Assembly (NCBI GenBank): GCA_902635965.1
Contig: CACPQA010000003.1
Location: forward strand, 1 to 64,000
Length of the DNA stretch: 64,000 bases
Reading direction: 5' to 3'
Source: an uncultured Bacteroidota bacterium
GTDB taxonomy: Bacteria; Bacteroidota; Bacteroidia; Flavobacteriales; Flavobacteriaceae
Shown here: in pieces, positions 18,641-30,885 of the stretch
Numbering within the stretch: the first letter of the stretch is position 1
Layout of the letters: every line of letters starts with the position of its first letter
Translations under genes and position numbers: made by a program
Notes under the pieces: model-generated
Seen by the model: only the letters and a program-made list of their open reading frames with translations
Database searches by the model: none
What the model was told of the DNA's origin: nothing

Positions 18641-20239
18641 TTATAAACCTTTACCTATACCCTTAACAAACCGACCAGGAAATATTCCTGTATGTTCGCC
18701 ACTTTCTAAAACGACTTGACCATTAACTAATACTGTCTCTACACCTTCGGCAAATTGAAGAGGTTCATTGAAAGTGGCCAAATCTCTAACTTTTTTAGGA
18801 TTAAAAATTACTATGTCTGCAAAGTTTTCATTTTCAATGGTTCCTCTTCTATCTAATTCAAGTGTTTTAGCTGGGAATCCACTTAGCTTTCTAATTGCCT
18901 CTTCGAGGGTTATGACTCCTTCATCACGTGAAAATTTTCCAATTACTCTTATAAAGCTTCCAAAAGCTCTTGGGTGTGTTCTGAAATCTTTTTCAATGTC
19001 CGAGTAAGAACCAGCATCTGAACAAAAAGAAACCCATGGAAGAGAAATTTTCTTTCTTAAATTTTCTTCTGACATGCTGTAATAAACACATTGAATTCTA
19101 CTATCATCTTCTATTACTAAATCTACTATTGTTTCTTCAGGACTTTGATTTCTCATTGAAGACGCTTCAGCTATTGTTTTACCTCTATATATTTTGTCCA
19201 ATGAATCATTTTTAAAACCCACCATTAAAATTCCATCTGGAGGCTGTTCAGATAATTCTTTTCTAATATCCTTGAGAAGTCTTTTTCTCACTTTTTTACT
19301 TTTCATACGCTCAATCCAAGCTCTATGACCTCCCTCTTGAACCCAGGTAGGAATCACTCCAGTTAAACCAGTTGAACTTGCAGGATAGGTATAAACGTCC
19401 GCAGTAATTTTCAGTCCATTTTCTCTTGCTTTTTCTACTCGATTTATTATACTATCAAGCAAAAACCAGTTTGGTTTTCTGGATGCTTTAAGATGGTAGA
19501 TTTCAGCTGGAATGTCTGCTTCTTTAGAAATTGTAATTAATTCATCTAAGGCCTCAAGAACATTTCTTCCCTCGTTTCTCATATGGGAAATATATTTACC
19601 TTTAAATTTTGATGCAACTTTACAAATTGTGATTAATTCATTTGTATTAGCATAATCAGCAGGAGCATAAATTAGAGATGACCCTATACCGAGAGCGCCT
19701 TCTTTCATCCCTGTTTCAACAATTTGTTCCATATTTTTTAATTCAAAATCAGTTGCATCTCTGTTTTCGTAACCGACAGTTAGTTTTCTTACGTTCGTAG
19801 CGCCTAAAAAGGAAGCAATATTTGGACTTACACCATTTTTTATAAGTTTTTCCATTGCATCACCAAATCCAACAAAATCTTTGCCTCCAATTTTCCCTAC
19901 TGGGCCAGGGGAATTTCCTTCACCAAAGATCTCTAAAGTCACCCCTTGTTTTAAGTCACTTAGTGATCTTCCATCTTCCAATAGAGTATCATAACCCCAA
20001 CTGAGCATATTTATAAAACCAGGACTTACAATTTTATTTCTAGCGTCTATTGTTTTTTCAGCACTAAATTTTTTTTTAGTCCCCACGTAAACAACCTTAT
20101 CGTTCGTTATTGCGACAGTTCCTATAAATCTTGGACTTCCTGTTCCGTCTATGACTGTTCCGTTTTGAATTACGATATCGCAATTTGGAGAGCTACAGGA
20201 TACAAAAAATATTAGTAATAAAAAGTGTAATTTGTTCAT
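18641..20239 (-). CDS. N-acyl-D-amino-acid deacylase-type amidohydrolase, lipoprotein
   Basis: lipobox FFVSCSS; IQNGTVIDGTG, amidohydrolase fold; internal Met (20239) preferred to 20257. Confidence 0.85.
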   Translation of the reverse strand: MNKLHFLLLIFFVSCSSPNCDIVIQNGTVIDGTGSPRFIGTVAITNDKVVYVGTKKKFSAEKTIDARNKIVSPGFINMLSWGYDTLLEDGRSLSDLKQGVTLEIFGEGNSPGPVGKIGGKDFVGFGDAMEKLIKNGVSPNIASFLGATNVRKLTVGYENRDATDFELKNMEQIVETGMKEGALGIGSSLIYAPADYANTNELITICKVASKFKGKYISHMRNEGRNVLEALDELITISKEADIPAEIYHLKASRKPNWFLLDSIINRVEKARENGLKITADVYTYPASSTGLTGVIPTWVQEGGHRAWIERMKSKKVRKRLLKDIRKELSEQPPDGILMVGFKNDSLDKIYRGKTIAEASSMRNQSPEETIVDLVIEDDSRIQCVYYSMSEENLRKKISLPWVSFCSDAGSYSDIEKDFRTHPRAFGSFIRVIGKFSRDEGVITLEEAIRKLSGFPAKTLELDRRGTIENENFADIVIFNPKKVRDLATFNEPLQFAEGVETVLVNGQVVLESGEHTGIFPGRFVKGIGKGL

Positions 20240-20285
20240 ATCTATGATTTTAAACAATATATGAATTTAGAAATTAATCAATAAA

Positions 20286-20308
20286 AAATCCCCCTTGAAG
20301 GGGGATTT
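20286..20308 (-). terminator. terminator after katG
   Basis: AAATCCCCC-TTGAA-GGGGGATTT with A-run on the plus side (U-run on minus). Confidence 0.85.
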
Positions 20309-20324
20309 AAATTTTAAAATAAAT

Positions 20325-22565
<2,241 letters not shown>

Positions 22566-22671
22566 TTACTTTCTTATTACAATGTTAATACAATTAAATT
22601 TTATAGAAGATAAAAGTTTAATCGCAATTCACTATAAGGTCATATGGCATACTTATCATAAAAATCAGTCT

Positions 22672-23388
22672 TTATATTTTGTAAAAAAGGATTGAAGACC
22701 AGATGTTTTTATGAAGATAATCACCACCTCTAAAAATCGAATTTCTTTGAAAACCAGAAATTAATACTGCTTTGGTACTTAGTCGTTTTTTAAAACCAAA
22801 AAATGTCCAATTTTGATTAAAATTATAGGGGTAAACATTCTTCAATATCATGAAAACTTCATTAAATATTATGAAATTTAAATTTTTTGTAACGTTGTCA
22901 ACTAAGATTATTTCAAAACCTGCTCTAAATCTTATTCTAGTATTATAGTCATTGGAATACTTTAAGGAATAGAATTTATTATCAGATGTAATTGGTTTTT
23001 TTATCCATCTTTGCTCTAACCTAATCCATCCAAAATACTTTAATCTATTTACTGGAAATGAGAAATTGTATTGCTGCCAAAAATTATTTTCATTTATTCT
23101 TCCTTGGTTTTGGTTTGTAGAGATGTAAGTATAACCAATCGAAATATTTGAGTATTCATTTACTTTTAGATTATAAGATGGTCTAATAAGTATTTGATCG
23201 TTAGTATTATAAAAGTTTTTGGTTCTATTGTGTAATTCTAATCTTATATAGTCAGGCCGTATTGTTTCAGAACTTGATAGTGAAAAGTCAAAAAAAGTTG
23301 CATTCCAAGCATTGTGTTCTATCTCTTGTCCAATAGAAAATACACTGACAAACAGAAAAAATAAAAAAGGGATTGAAAATTTTTTTAT
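22672..23388 (-). CDS. DUF2490-like outer-membrane beta-barrel protein lacking a canonical start codon
   Basis: Own translation: (ATA)KKFSIPFLFFLFVSVFSIGQEIEHNAWNATFFDFSLSSSETIRPDYIRLELHNRTKNF...NIWSSILFYKI*; uninterrupted, signal-peptide-like, absent from the track. Confidence 0.7.
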   Translation of the reverse strand: MKKFSIPFLFFLFVSVFSIGQEIEHNAWNATFFDFSLSSSETIRPDYIRLELHNRTKNFYNTNDQILIRPSYNLKVNEYSNISIGYTYISTNQNQGRINENNFWQQYNFSFPVNRLKYFGWIRLEQRWIKKPITSDNKFYSLKYSNDYNTRIRFRAGFEIILVDNVTKNLNFIIFNEVFMILKNVYPYNFNQNWTFFGFKKRLSTKAVLISGFQRNSIFRGGDYLHKNIWSSILFYKI

Positions 23389-23442
23389 GCTTTTGATTTT
23401 AGCTTCGAAAATAAAAAAAAAGAAACAGAAGGTATAAAAATT

Positions 23443-24228
23443 TTAAAGAGATTTTATAAGTCCTCCATCTATTGGAATATTGGCACCCGTAATATAACTT
23501 GAAAAATTTGATGCTAAAAAGCAGACGAGGTAAGCATACTCCTCAGGATCACCAATTCTCTTCATAGGAACCATGTTTTCCATTGCCTTTCTTACTTCGC
23601 CAGGTTTGATTTTCATTTCTTTTGCTTTTTCCAAATTCAACTTCTGAATACGATCTGTATCGAAATATCCTGTTAGTATGTTGTTCACAGTTATACTATT
23701 TTTGGCCACATCTATTGAGAGTGATTTCGCCCAAGTAACTAGGGCTGCTCTCATACTGTTTGAAAGAACAAGGTAGTTTAAAGGTTCCTTGACCGAAATA
23801 GATGCGACATTAATTATTCTACCCCATTTTTTAAGAGTCATCCCTTTGAGTGCAAGTGATGTTATCCATACATGGGTTTTGAAAAGCAAATCAAAAGCAT
23901 TTTGGTAATCTGTGACATTTTTTTCCAATGATCCGCCAGCTGCGGGTCCCTGGGTGTTATTTATTAAAATATCAATTGTATTTTTTTTAAAAAAATCTGC
24001 TGTGACTATTTTTAAATCATTGAAATTATTGAAATCAACTTCTATGTAGTTATGATTTGAATTTTCATTTTTTGATAATTCGTTTATGGTTTTTTTTAAT
24101 TTCTCTTTATTCCTTGCCATTAGGGTCACATCAGCCCCACATTTGGACAGTTCAATAGCAATAGCTTTACCAATTCCACCTGTACTTCCACCAACTAGAG
24201 CTTTTTTCCCATCTAAATCTATTCTCAT
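23443..24228 (-). CDS. SDR family oxidoreductase
   Basis: GGSTGGIGKAIA, NNTQGP, PMKRIGDPEEYA; internal Met (MRIDLDGKK) preferred start. Confidence 0.88.
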   Translation of the reverse strand: MRIDLDGKKALVGGSTGGIGKAIAIELSKCGADVTLMARNKEKLKKTINELSKNENSNHNYIEVDFNNFNDLKIVTADFFKKNTIDILINNTQGPAAGGSLEKNVTDYQNAFDLLFKTHVWITSLALKGMTLKKWGRIINVASISVKEPLNYLVLSNSMRAALVTWAKSLSIDVAKNSITVNNILTGYFDTDRIQKLNLEKAKEMKIKPGEVRKAMENMVPMKRIGDPEEYAYLVCFLASNFSSYITGANIPIDGGLIKSL

Positions 24229-24229
24229 T

Positions 24230-24544
24230 TTAATATTCTTCTCTTGGAGGACTAAAAACATCCATTATCTTACATTTGGTTACAGCTTTCCCAGAATGAT
24301 AAATGTTTGAGGGGATATGAACTATACTACCTGGGCCGTAGTTTTTTTTCATTCCATTAAATGTGAATTCAAATGTCCCTTCAACCACGTGCATTATTTG
24401 TTCATGAGGGTGGTTGTGCTTTGGGATCACAGCATTTTGATCGATATCCCAAAATGCCCATGTCATTTTTTCTCCATGAATAACTTTTCCATGACAACCA
24501 GGCATTATTTCACGTGCTTCAATTTTATTTAAGTTTGTTTCCAT
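24230..24544 (-). CDS. cupin domain protein
   Basis: PKHNHPHEQIMHVVEGTFEF...GSIVHIPSNIYHSG cupin motifs. Confidence 0.88.
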   Translation of the reverse strand: METNLNKIEAREIMPGCHGKVIHGEKMTWAFWDIDQNAVIPKHNHPHEQIMHVVEGTFEFTFNGMKKNYGPGSIVHIPSNIYHSGKAVTKCKIMDVFSPPREEY

Positions 24545-24636
24545 TTGTGAATAAAAATAAGTTTCGTATTATTAATTTAATAATTTAAAAAAACTAATTA
24601 AAAGAAACTATCTTTCTTAAAGATAAACCATAAATC

Positions 24637-25614
24637 ATGAATATAGAATTATCTAAAAACTTAAAATTGCCTATAATTGCTGCTCCTTTGTTTTTAATTT
24701 CTGGCCCTAAATTGGTTATTGAATGTTGTAAAAATGGAATAATTGGTACGTTCCCAGCATTAAATAACAGAACAACAGAAGGTTTTGAACAGTGGATTAT
24801 ACAAATAAAGGAGGAGCTTGAAGCTTTCGAGAAAGAGACAGGTCAAAAAACTGCTCCTTTTGGAGTAAATTTAATTGTTCACCCAACAAATATCAGGGTT
24901 CAGCCAGATCTAGAGATATGTGTTAAGCATAAGGTTCCGCTTATAATTACCTCATTAGGAGCAGTGCCAGATTTAGTAAATGCTGTACATAGCTACGGAG
25001 GATATGTTTATCATGATATTATTAAAAGAAGGCACGCTGAAAAAGCATCCGAAGCTGGGGTGGATGGGTTGATTCTTGTTGCAGCTGGTGCAGGAGGCCA
25101 CGCGGGCTTTATTAATCCGATGGCTCTTATTAACGAAATTAAAAGTTTTTTTAATAAAACAATCATCCTTTCTGGATGCATAAGCAATGGTGTGGATGTA
25201 GCTGCAGCTATACAAATGGGCGCTGACTATGCATATATGGGTACCAGATTTATAAACACCAATGAAAGTAGAGCAGATGATGGATATAGAGAAATGATTA
25301 TAAATAGCAAAGCAGAGGATATTGTTTACACAGCTGCGGTTTCAGGTGTAAATGCTAACTTTCTTCGCCCCAGTTTAGAAGCTGTCGGAATAACTGAAGA
25401 AATGTGGACGAAAACCAAAAAGATGGATTTAGGTAACGAACTAGATGCTGCGAATGAAGAAGCAAAAGCATGGAAAACAATTTGGTCTGCAGGACAAGGT
25501 GTTACTGCTATTGATGACAGCCCATCAGTTAGTAATCTTGTATTAAGGTTAAAAAAAGAGTTTAGCCAAGCTATAAAAAAGCAGGCAGAAATAACATCAA
25601 AATATGTGGATTAG
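24637..25614 (+). CDS. nitronate monooxygenase / 2-nitropropane dioxygenase family
   Basis: PIIAAPLFLISGPKLVIECCKNGIIGTFPALN...GAGGHAG...GADYAYMGTRFI. Confidence 0.9.
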   Translation: MNIELSKNLKLPIIAAPLFLISGPKLVIECCKNGIIGTFPALNNRTTEGFEQWIIQIKEELEAFEKETGQKTAPFGVNLIVHPTNIRVQPDLEICVKHKVPLIITSLGAVPDLVNAVHSYGGYVYHDIIKRRHAEKASEAGVDGLILVAAGAGGHAGFINPMALINEIKSFFNKTIILSGCISNGVDVAAAIQMGADYAYMGTRFINTNESRADDGYREMIINSKAEDIVYTAAVSGVNANFLRPSLEAVGITEEMWTKTKKMDLGNELDAANEEAKAWKTIWSAGQGVTAIDDSPSVSNLVLRLKKEFSQAIKKQAEITSKYVD

Positions 25615-25630
25615 TTATTGACCATTCATG

Positions 25631-26056
25631 CTAACTTAGCTGAAGTTTGGTTTTAATTTTCTTATAATTTTGAATCACTTCCTCAATCCTACCCTTTTTA
25701 TCCTTTTTAAGTTTATCAATAACTTCTTTTCCACGATCGTTAAATTCATTATTTACATTTTTAGCACTCCACAACATCAATTCACTCATTACAGGATAAA
25801 GACCAATACCTTTATTGGTTAAAAAATAACATTTTTCCTTTTTGTTGTCTTTTCTGTACCTGTAATCTAATATTTGGTGATTTTTAAGCCATTTTAGTCT
25901 TTGTGATAAAATATTTGAGGCAATTTTTTCGGGACCATTCATAAAGTCTTTAAAAGTAGTTTTACCTCCTAATAAATCTCTAATTACAATCAATGACCAT
26001 TTGTCCCCAACAATATCGAGGGCATTACTCATGGGACATCCACTTCTATAAACCAT
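25631..26056 (-). CDS. HxlR family transcriptional regulator
   Basis: CPMSNALDIVGDKWSLIVIRDLLGGKTTFKDFMNGPEKIASNILSQRLKWL. Confidence 0.93.
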   Translation of the reverse strand: MVYRSGCPMSNALDIVGDKWSLIVIRDLLGGKTTFKDFMNGPEKIASNILSQRLKWLKNHQILDYRYRKDNKKEKCYFLTNKGIGLYPVMSELMLWSAKNVNNEFNDRGKEVIDKLKKDKKGRIEEVIQNYKKIKTKLQLS

Positions 26057-26121
26057 TACTAAATTTAAAAAAATTGTTTAACAATAACCCTTAAATTTAA
26101 ATAATTTGTAAAACAAATGCC

Positions 26122-26177
26122 TTTTTTTATTAATTCAATAAATTTTTTGGTTAAAAATTACTGAATTAATAAAAAAA
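26122..26177. repeat. AT-only inverted repeat / possible extended hairpin
   Basis: 16-nt perfect arms TTTTTTTATTAATTCA (26122-26137) and TGAATTAATAAAAAAA (26162-26177); nested AATTTTT/AAAAATT in the loop. Confidence 0.6.
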
Positions 26178-26202
26178 TAATAATTAAAATTATTACTTGC
26201 AA

Positions 26203-26233
26203 TTTGAAATTATTATTTATAGTTTTATCTTTT
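26203..26233 (+). promoter_or_regulatory. putative Bacteroidota -33/-7 promoter
   Basis: TTTG (26203-26206) - 19 nt - TATCTTTT (one mismatch to TAnnTTTG). Confidence 0.35.
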
Positions 26234-26259
26234 AACCATAACAGTTCATTTAGGACTTT

Positions 26260-26292
26260 AACCCCAAATTTTTTTAATTTGGGGTTTTTTAT
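26260..26292 (+). terminator. rho-independent terminator in the intergenic region
   Basis: AACCCCAAATT-TTTTT-AATTTGGGGTTTTTT, with no plus-strand ORF upstream. Confidence 0.85.
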
Positions 26293-26318
26293 TTTGTATA
26301 TATTTGATTTGAAAAATT

Positions 26319-27173
26319 ATGGTTAGGATTTTTTTTACTTTGATTATTCCCATATTTACCTTACTAATATCGTTTTTAGTTTCGGTCGACAATAATGAAC
26401 TAGACTTTTTTAAAAAGATTATTTCTTTAATTTTCGGAATACAATTAACAGGTTTCATCCCTTCTTTTTACTTAAAATCAGAAAAGTATTATGACTTATT
26501 TGGCGGATTATCATTTATATCCTCAATTTTTTTAATGTTATTTTTAAAAATTAGGATAACTAATGATTTAAGTACTAGAGAAATAATTTTAGCTTCATGT
26601 GTACTTCTTTGGACAATTAGGTTAAGTTTTTTTCTGTTTCAAAGAGTTAAAAGGGTAGGTAAAGATGTAAGGTTTGATAATCTTAAATTTTCATTCTCTA
26701 AATTTCTTCTTGCGTGGATGACACAAGGGCTTTGGGTTTTCATATGTTTATTTCCAACTTTAATCGTTTTTTCTTCTCCAACTAATAATGAGATTTTCTA
26801 TCTTATTTTTGGAGTATTAGTTTATTTGGTGGGTCTAGTGACTGAAATTATTGCTGATTACCAAAAAACAATTCACAATAGACTAAATAATAAGAAGCGT
26901 GAATTCATATCTAGTGGACTTTGGTCTATGTCAAGACACCCTAATTACTTCGGAGAATTTTTAATTTGGACCGGTATTACGATAATTTGCTTTCCTGTTT
27001 TTTCAGGATTTAAATATTTAGCTTTTATTACTCCAATTTTTATATATTTTCTACTCAACTATATCAGTGGTGTAAATTTACTGGAAGAGAGAGCTAAAGA
27101 AAAGTGGGGCAAAGATCCAGAATATGTTAAATATTTAAAAACCACACCTAAATTCTTTCCTAAAATTTTTTAA
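26319..27173 (+). CDS. DUF1295 / steroid 5-alpha-reductase-like membrane protein
   Basis: RVKRVGKDVRFD...LWSMSRHPNYFGEFLIWTG. Confidence 0.9.
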   Translation: MVRIFFTLIIPIFTLLISFLVSVDNNELDFFKKIISLIFGIQLTGFIPSFYLKSEKYYDLFGGLSFISSIFLMLFLKIRITNDLSTREIILASCVLLWTIRLSFFLFQRVKRVGKDVRFDNLKFSFSKFLLAWMTQGLWVFICLFPTLIVFSSPTNNEIFYLIFGVLVYLVGLVTEIIADYQKTIHNRLNNKKREFISSGLWSMSRHPNYFGEFLIWTGITIICFPVFSGFKYLAFITPIFIYFLLNYISGVNLLEERAKEKWGKDPEYVKYLKTTPKFFPKIF

Positions 27174-27174
27174 G

Positions 27175-27717
27175 TTGAAGTATTTTTTAATTTTATTTTC
27201 CATATCAGTAAGCATGGCTCAGCAGACAGAAACGCAATCATACGATATTATAGAAAAACATGACAATATTGAAATTAGATATTATCCTCCAGCTGCAAAG
27301 GTTATGTCAAAGGGTAAAATAAATGGAAACTCAAATTTCAGAGATCTATTCAATTACATTTCTGGATCAAATTCTAAAAACGAAAAGATTTCAATGACAA
27401 CCCCCGTTTATATGAAAAATGACAAAGAAAATCAGATTATGGAGTTTGTCTTGCCTAAAAAGTTTAATGATATAGATATTCCAATACCAGTTAATAACAA
27501 TTTAGAAGTTTACATTTCTAAAGAGGGAACTTACGCTTCCATTCGTTATAGCGGTTATAATAATATTGAAAAACAAGCACTTAATACAAAAAGACTTATA
27601 AAAAAATTAAAAGAATTAAATAGGAAAGTCGTAGGAAAACCTATTTTATTGTCCTATGATGCACCATATAAATTCTACAATAGACGAAATGAGATTCTAT
27701 TTGAATTGTCTAATTAA
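27175..27717 (+). CDS. SOUL-type heme-binding family protein (TTG start)
   Basis: YDIIEKHDNIEIRYYPPAAKVMSKG...KISMTTPVYM...VVGKPILLSYDAPYKFYNRRNEILFEL. Confidence 0.88.
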   Translation: MKYFLILFSISVSMAQQTETQSYDIIEKHDNIEIRYYPPAAKVMSKGKINGNSNFRDLFNYISGSNSKNEKISMTTPVYMKNDKENQIMEFVLPKKFNDIDIPIPVNNNLEVYISKEGTYASIRYSGYNNIEKQALNTKRLIKKLKELNRKVVGKPILLSYDAPYKFYNRRNEILFELSN

Positions 27718-30700
27718 TTTATCAGATAGTCCAGCTGTAATTTTTTAAAAGATAAATTAAACTCAGAAACGTCGTTTGTCATCAATTTATTAAACATTTC
27801 TATTTCCTTATCAATTTTTTCTGATAGTTCAGTCATAAGTTTTTTGTCCTGGTCTGTAGGTGGAAAATCGTTCATAGTTACTAAATCAGCAATGTGTCCA
27901 AGTTTATTGGTTAATTTGATTGGAAAATTAAGGGGATCTTGCCTACTTTCATTCTTAGTTTGATATAACGCATTTTCCACTGTATTAAGCGAATCAATTA
28001 GGAAATGAGCTTTCTTAATGATATTTTCAGCGTCCTTATAGTCAGAAAAATTAGTTAAAAACTCATTTAATTTTAATTTTGTTTTTCTAATTTTTTTTAT
28101 GGACTGATGCGCCTTAGAAAGAGTCTTATTTATTTGGTTTACAAAATTAAATTGTTCTCTCATTTGGTCAACTGTACTTTCTGAAGTTGGTGACTTCAAT
28201 ATCTCAAAAGAATTTTCAAATTCAAAATTGTTTACTGAAAGTCTCACCTGGTAAGTCCCAGGTACTGCCTTTGCCCCATTTAAAGATGCGCTCCACATCA
28301 CCATTCCATCGAACTTTTCAGCTCCTGGGTATTTGTAATCCCAAACAAAAATATTTCCACCATCTTTTACTTCCAATTTATTATCATCGTCTGATGTACT
28401 AAACTTTCTAATTTCATTCCCTTTTTCATCGTGAAAGCTGAGTTTAACTGTATCAGAATCTTTATTGTAAGATGGAATATAAAAATGAACCTCTACTCCA
28501 TTTGGTTTATTTGTACCCATAGTAAGTGAGCTCTTTCCCCCACTACCTCTTAATCTGTAGGTTGGTTTTGGCTTAAAGAGATATGGATTCTTATTTGAGT
28601 TTGGAAGCTGGTGAAGAACGGTTAGATCATCAATCATCCATAAACTTCTTCCTTGGGTTGCTACAATCAAGCTATTATCTTTAATTGTCAAATCTGTGAT
28701 GGGGACAATAGGCAAATTCTGTTGAAAAGGCTTCCAACTATTACCATCGTCAAAAGAAATATATAAACCCGATTCGGTACCTGCATATAAAAGACCTTTT
28801 CTAGCCGGATCGGCTCTTAATACCCTAGTGAAGTTTTCATTTTTTATATTTTTGGTAATTAGTTCCCAAGTCATACCATAGTTTTCTGTACGGTACAGAT
28901 AAGGTTTAAAATCACCGGTTTTGTATTTTGTTCCAGCAACATAGCAAGTTCCAGGATCGAATGGAGACGGATCGATACTGTTAATCATCATCCATTCAGG
29001 CATATTTTTTGGTGTTACATTTGTCCATGTTTTCCCACCATCTTTTGTTAAGTGAATAAGTCCGTCATCACTTCCAACCCAAATTAAACCACTTTTTAAA
29101 TTGGATTCTCCACCAGCGAAAAGTGTACAGTAATATTCCACACCTGTATTGTCTTGAGTGATAGGACCTCCAGAAGATTTAAGTTTTTCGGGTACGTTTC
29201 TTGTTAGATCTGGGCTAATTATCTCCCAACTCTGACCTTCGTTTTCAGTAACATGGACATGATTAGAAAAAGCATACATTTTTTTAGCGTTGTGAGGACT
29301 GAAAAAAACCGGGAAGTTCCATTGAAAACGGTATTTCATTCCCTCAGCTCCGTATCCCATTGGATTGTCTGGCCAAACATTAATTCCTCTTTCACTATTG
29401 TTTTTGTGATTAAGTCTGGTTAGATATCCACCATAACTTCCACCATATACTATATCATTATTGTTAGGATCTATAGCTATGTGGGCTGACTCACCGCCCG
29501 CAGAAGGCTCCCAATCGCCTTCATCTATGAATGATCCATTACTTCTATGTTTTATTCTTATAGTGGAATTATCCTGCTGAGCAGCGTAAATTCTGTAAGG
29601 GAAAGAGTTGTCAGTAGTGACACGATAAAATTGTGCTGTTGGTTGGTTATGATATGTACTCCAAGTTTCACCTCCATCATAAGTCACTTGCGCACCACCA
29701 TCGTCCCCAATGATCATTCTATTGTTATCCTCCGGTGCAATCCAAAGGTCGTGATGATCACCATGAGGTGCATTGTGAGATGTAAAAGTTTCACCACCAT
29801 CTGTTGATTTGTGATAAGAAACATTCATTACATAGACTTTATTTATGTCTTTTGTATCTGCGTAGATTTTAGAATAATACCAAGCACGCTGTCTTAAAGC
29901 TCTGCTATCATTCACATGTGACCAAGTATCTCCGCCGTCATCGGATCTATATACTCCTCCCTTATCTTTATTTTCAACAATTGCCCAAACCCTATCTGAA
30001 TTTACTGGAGAAACAGTGACACCGATAATTCCTAATATTCCTTGCGCAAACCCTTTGTTGCTACTTATTTTCCTCCAATTATTTCCCCTGTCCGTACTTT
30101 TCCAGAGTATAGATCCCTCGCCTCCGCTACTAAGACTATAAGGAGTTCTCTTAACTCTCCAAGTTGCAGCATATAGATTTCTTGGATTATTAGGATCAAT
30201 TACTAGTTCTACTGCCCCAGCATGATTGCTTTCGAAAAGAACTTTTGACCAAGTTTTACCACCATTGGTACTTTTATAAACTCCTCTTTCCGAAGTAGGT
30301 TTGTAAATATTTCCTAAAACAGCGGCATAAACAATGTCTGGATTTTGAGGGTCAATTACAATTCTAGGGATATGTCTAGACTTTGGGAGTCCACAACTTT
30401 TCCATGTTTCTCCTGCATCTTCTGACTTCCAAATTCCGTATCCAGAGGAAACATTACCCCTAACTGTAACCTCTCCTCCTCCAACATAAATAACGTTTGG
30501 ATCACTTTTTGAAACGGCTACAGCACCAATACTTCCACCAAAATAGCCATCTGAAATATTTTTATAAGTTTTTCCTCCATCGTTAGTTTTCCAAACTCCA
30601 CCTCCGGTTGAACCAAAATAAAATAAATTAGGATTACCATCTACGCCTGTTACAGCGCAAGATCTACCACCTCTAAAAGGGCCAATTTCTCTGAATTTAA

Positions 30701-30815
30701 GTGAAGAGTACAAGGATTGATCATAACTGACTTTATTTTTTCTTTGTGCAACTGTTTCAAAAGAAAATAAAAGAATGGCACAAAGCGACAAATTGAAAAA
30801 CTTAATTAATTGCAT
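27714..30815 (-). CDS. VPS10/sortilin-like BNR/beta-propeller glycosidase-like protein
   Basis: repeated GGxTWxxxS/DDGGxTW (Asp-box) motifs, signal peptide. Confidence 0.85.
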   Translation of the reverse strand: MQLIKFFNLSLCAILLFSFETVAQRKNKVSYDQSLYSSLKFREIGPFRGGRSCAVTGVDGNPNLFYFGSTGGGVWKTNDGGKTYKNISDGYFGGSIGAVAVSKSDPNVIYVGGGEVTVRGNVSSGYGIWKSEDAGETWKSCGLPKSRHIPRIVIDPQNPDIVYAAVLGNIYKPTSERGVYKSTNGGKTWSKVLFESNHAGAVELVIDPNNPRNLYAATWRVKRTPYSLSSGGEGSILWKSTDRGNNWRKISSNKGFAQGILGIIGVTVSPVNSDRVWAIVENKDKGGVYRSDDGGDTWSHVNDSRALRQRAWYYSKIYADTKDINKVYVMNVSYHKSTDGGETFTSHNAPHGDHHDLWIAPEDNNRMIIGDDGGAQVTYDGGETWSTYHNQPTAQFYRVTTDNSFPYRIYAAQQDNSTIRIKHRSNGSFIDEGDWEPSAGGESAHIAIDPNNNDIVYGGSYGGYLTRLNHKNNSERGINVWPDNPMGYGAEGMKYRFQWNFPVFFSPHNAKKMYAFSNHVHVTENEGQSWEIISPDLTRNVPEKLKSSGGPITQDNTGVEYYCTLFAGGESNLKSGLIWVGSDDGLIHLTKDGGKTWTNVTPKNMPEWMMINSIDPSPFDPGTCYVAGTKYKTGDFKPYLYRTENYGMTWELITKNIKNENFTRVLRADPARKGLLYAGTESGLYISFDDGNSWKPFQQNLPIVPITDLTIKDNSLIVATQGRSLWMIDDLTVLHQLPNSNKNPYLFKPKPTYRLRGSGGKSSLTMGTNKPNGVEVHFYIPSYNKDSDTVKLSFHDEKGNEIRKFSTSDDDNKLEVKDGGNIFVWDYKYPGAEKFDGMVMWSASLNGAKAVPGTYQVRLSVNNFEFENSFEILKSPTSESTVDQMREQFNFVNQINKTLSKAHQSIKKIRKTKLKLNEFLTNFSDYKDAENIIKKAHFLIDSLNTVENALYQTKNESRQDPLNFPIKLTNKLGHIADLVTMNDFPPTDQDKKLMTELSEKIDKEIEMFNKLMTNDVSEFNLSFKKLQLDYLIN

Positions 30816-30885
30816 TTTAAATGATTTTTATTCTAATTTAACTCAAAATAAAATTAAAAAGTATATTTATTTATAATTAAAAACT

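Noticed and set aside
26101-26300. tRNA or known riboswitch in the hxlR upstream region, and likewise in 43040-43326
   Set aside because: No cloverleaf, CCA or recognisable aptamer consensus seen; only hairpins and promoter-like boxes.
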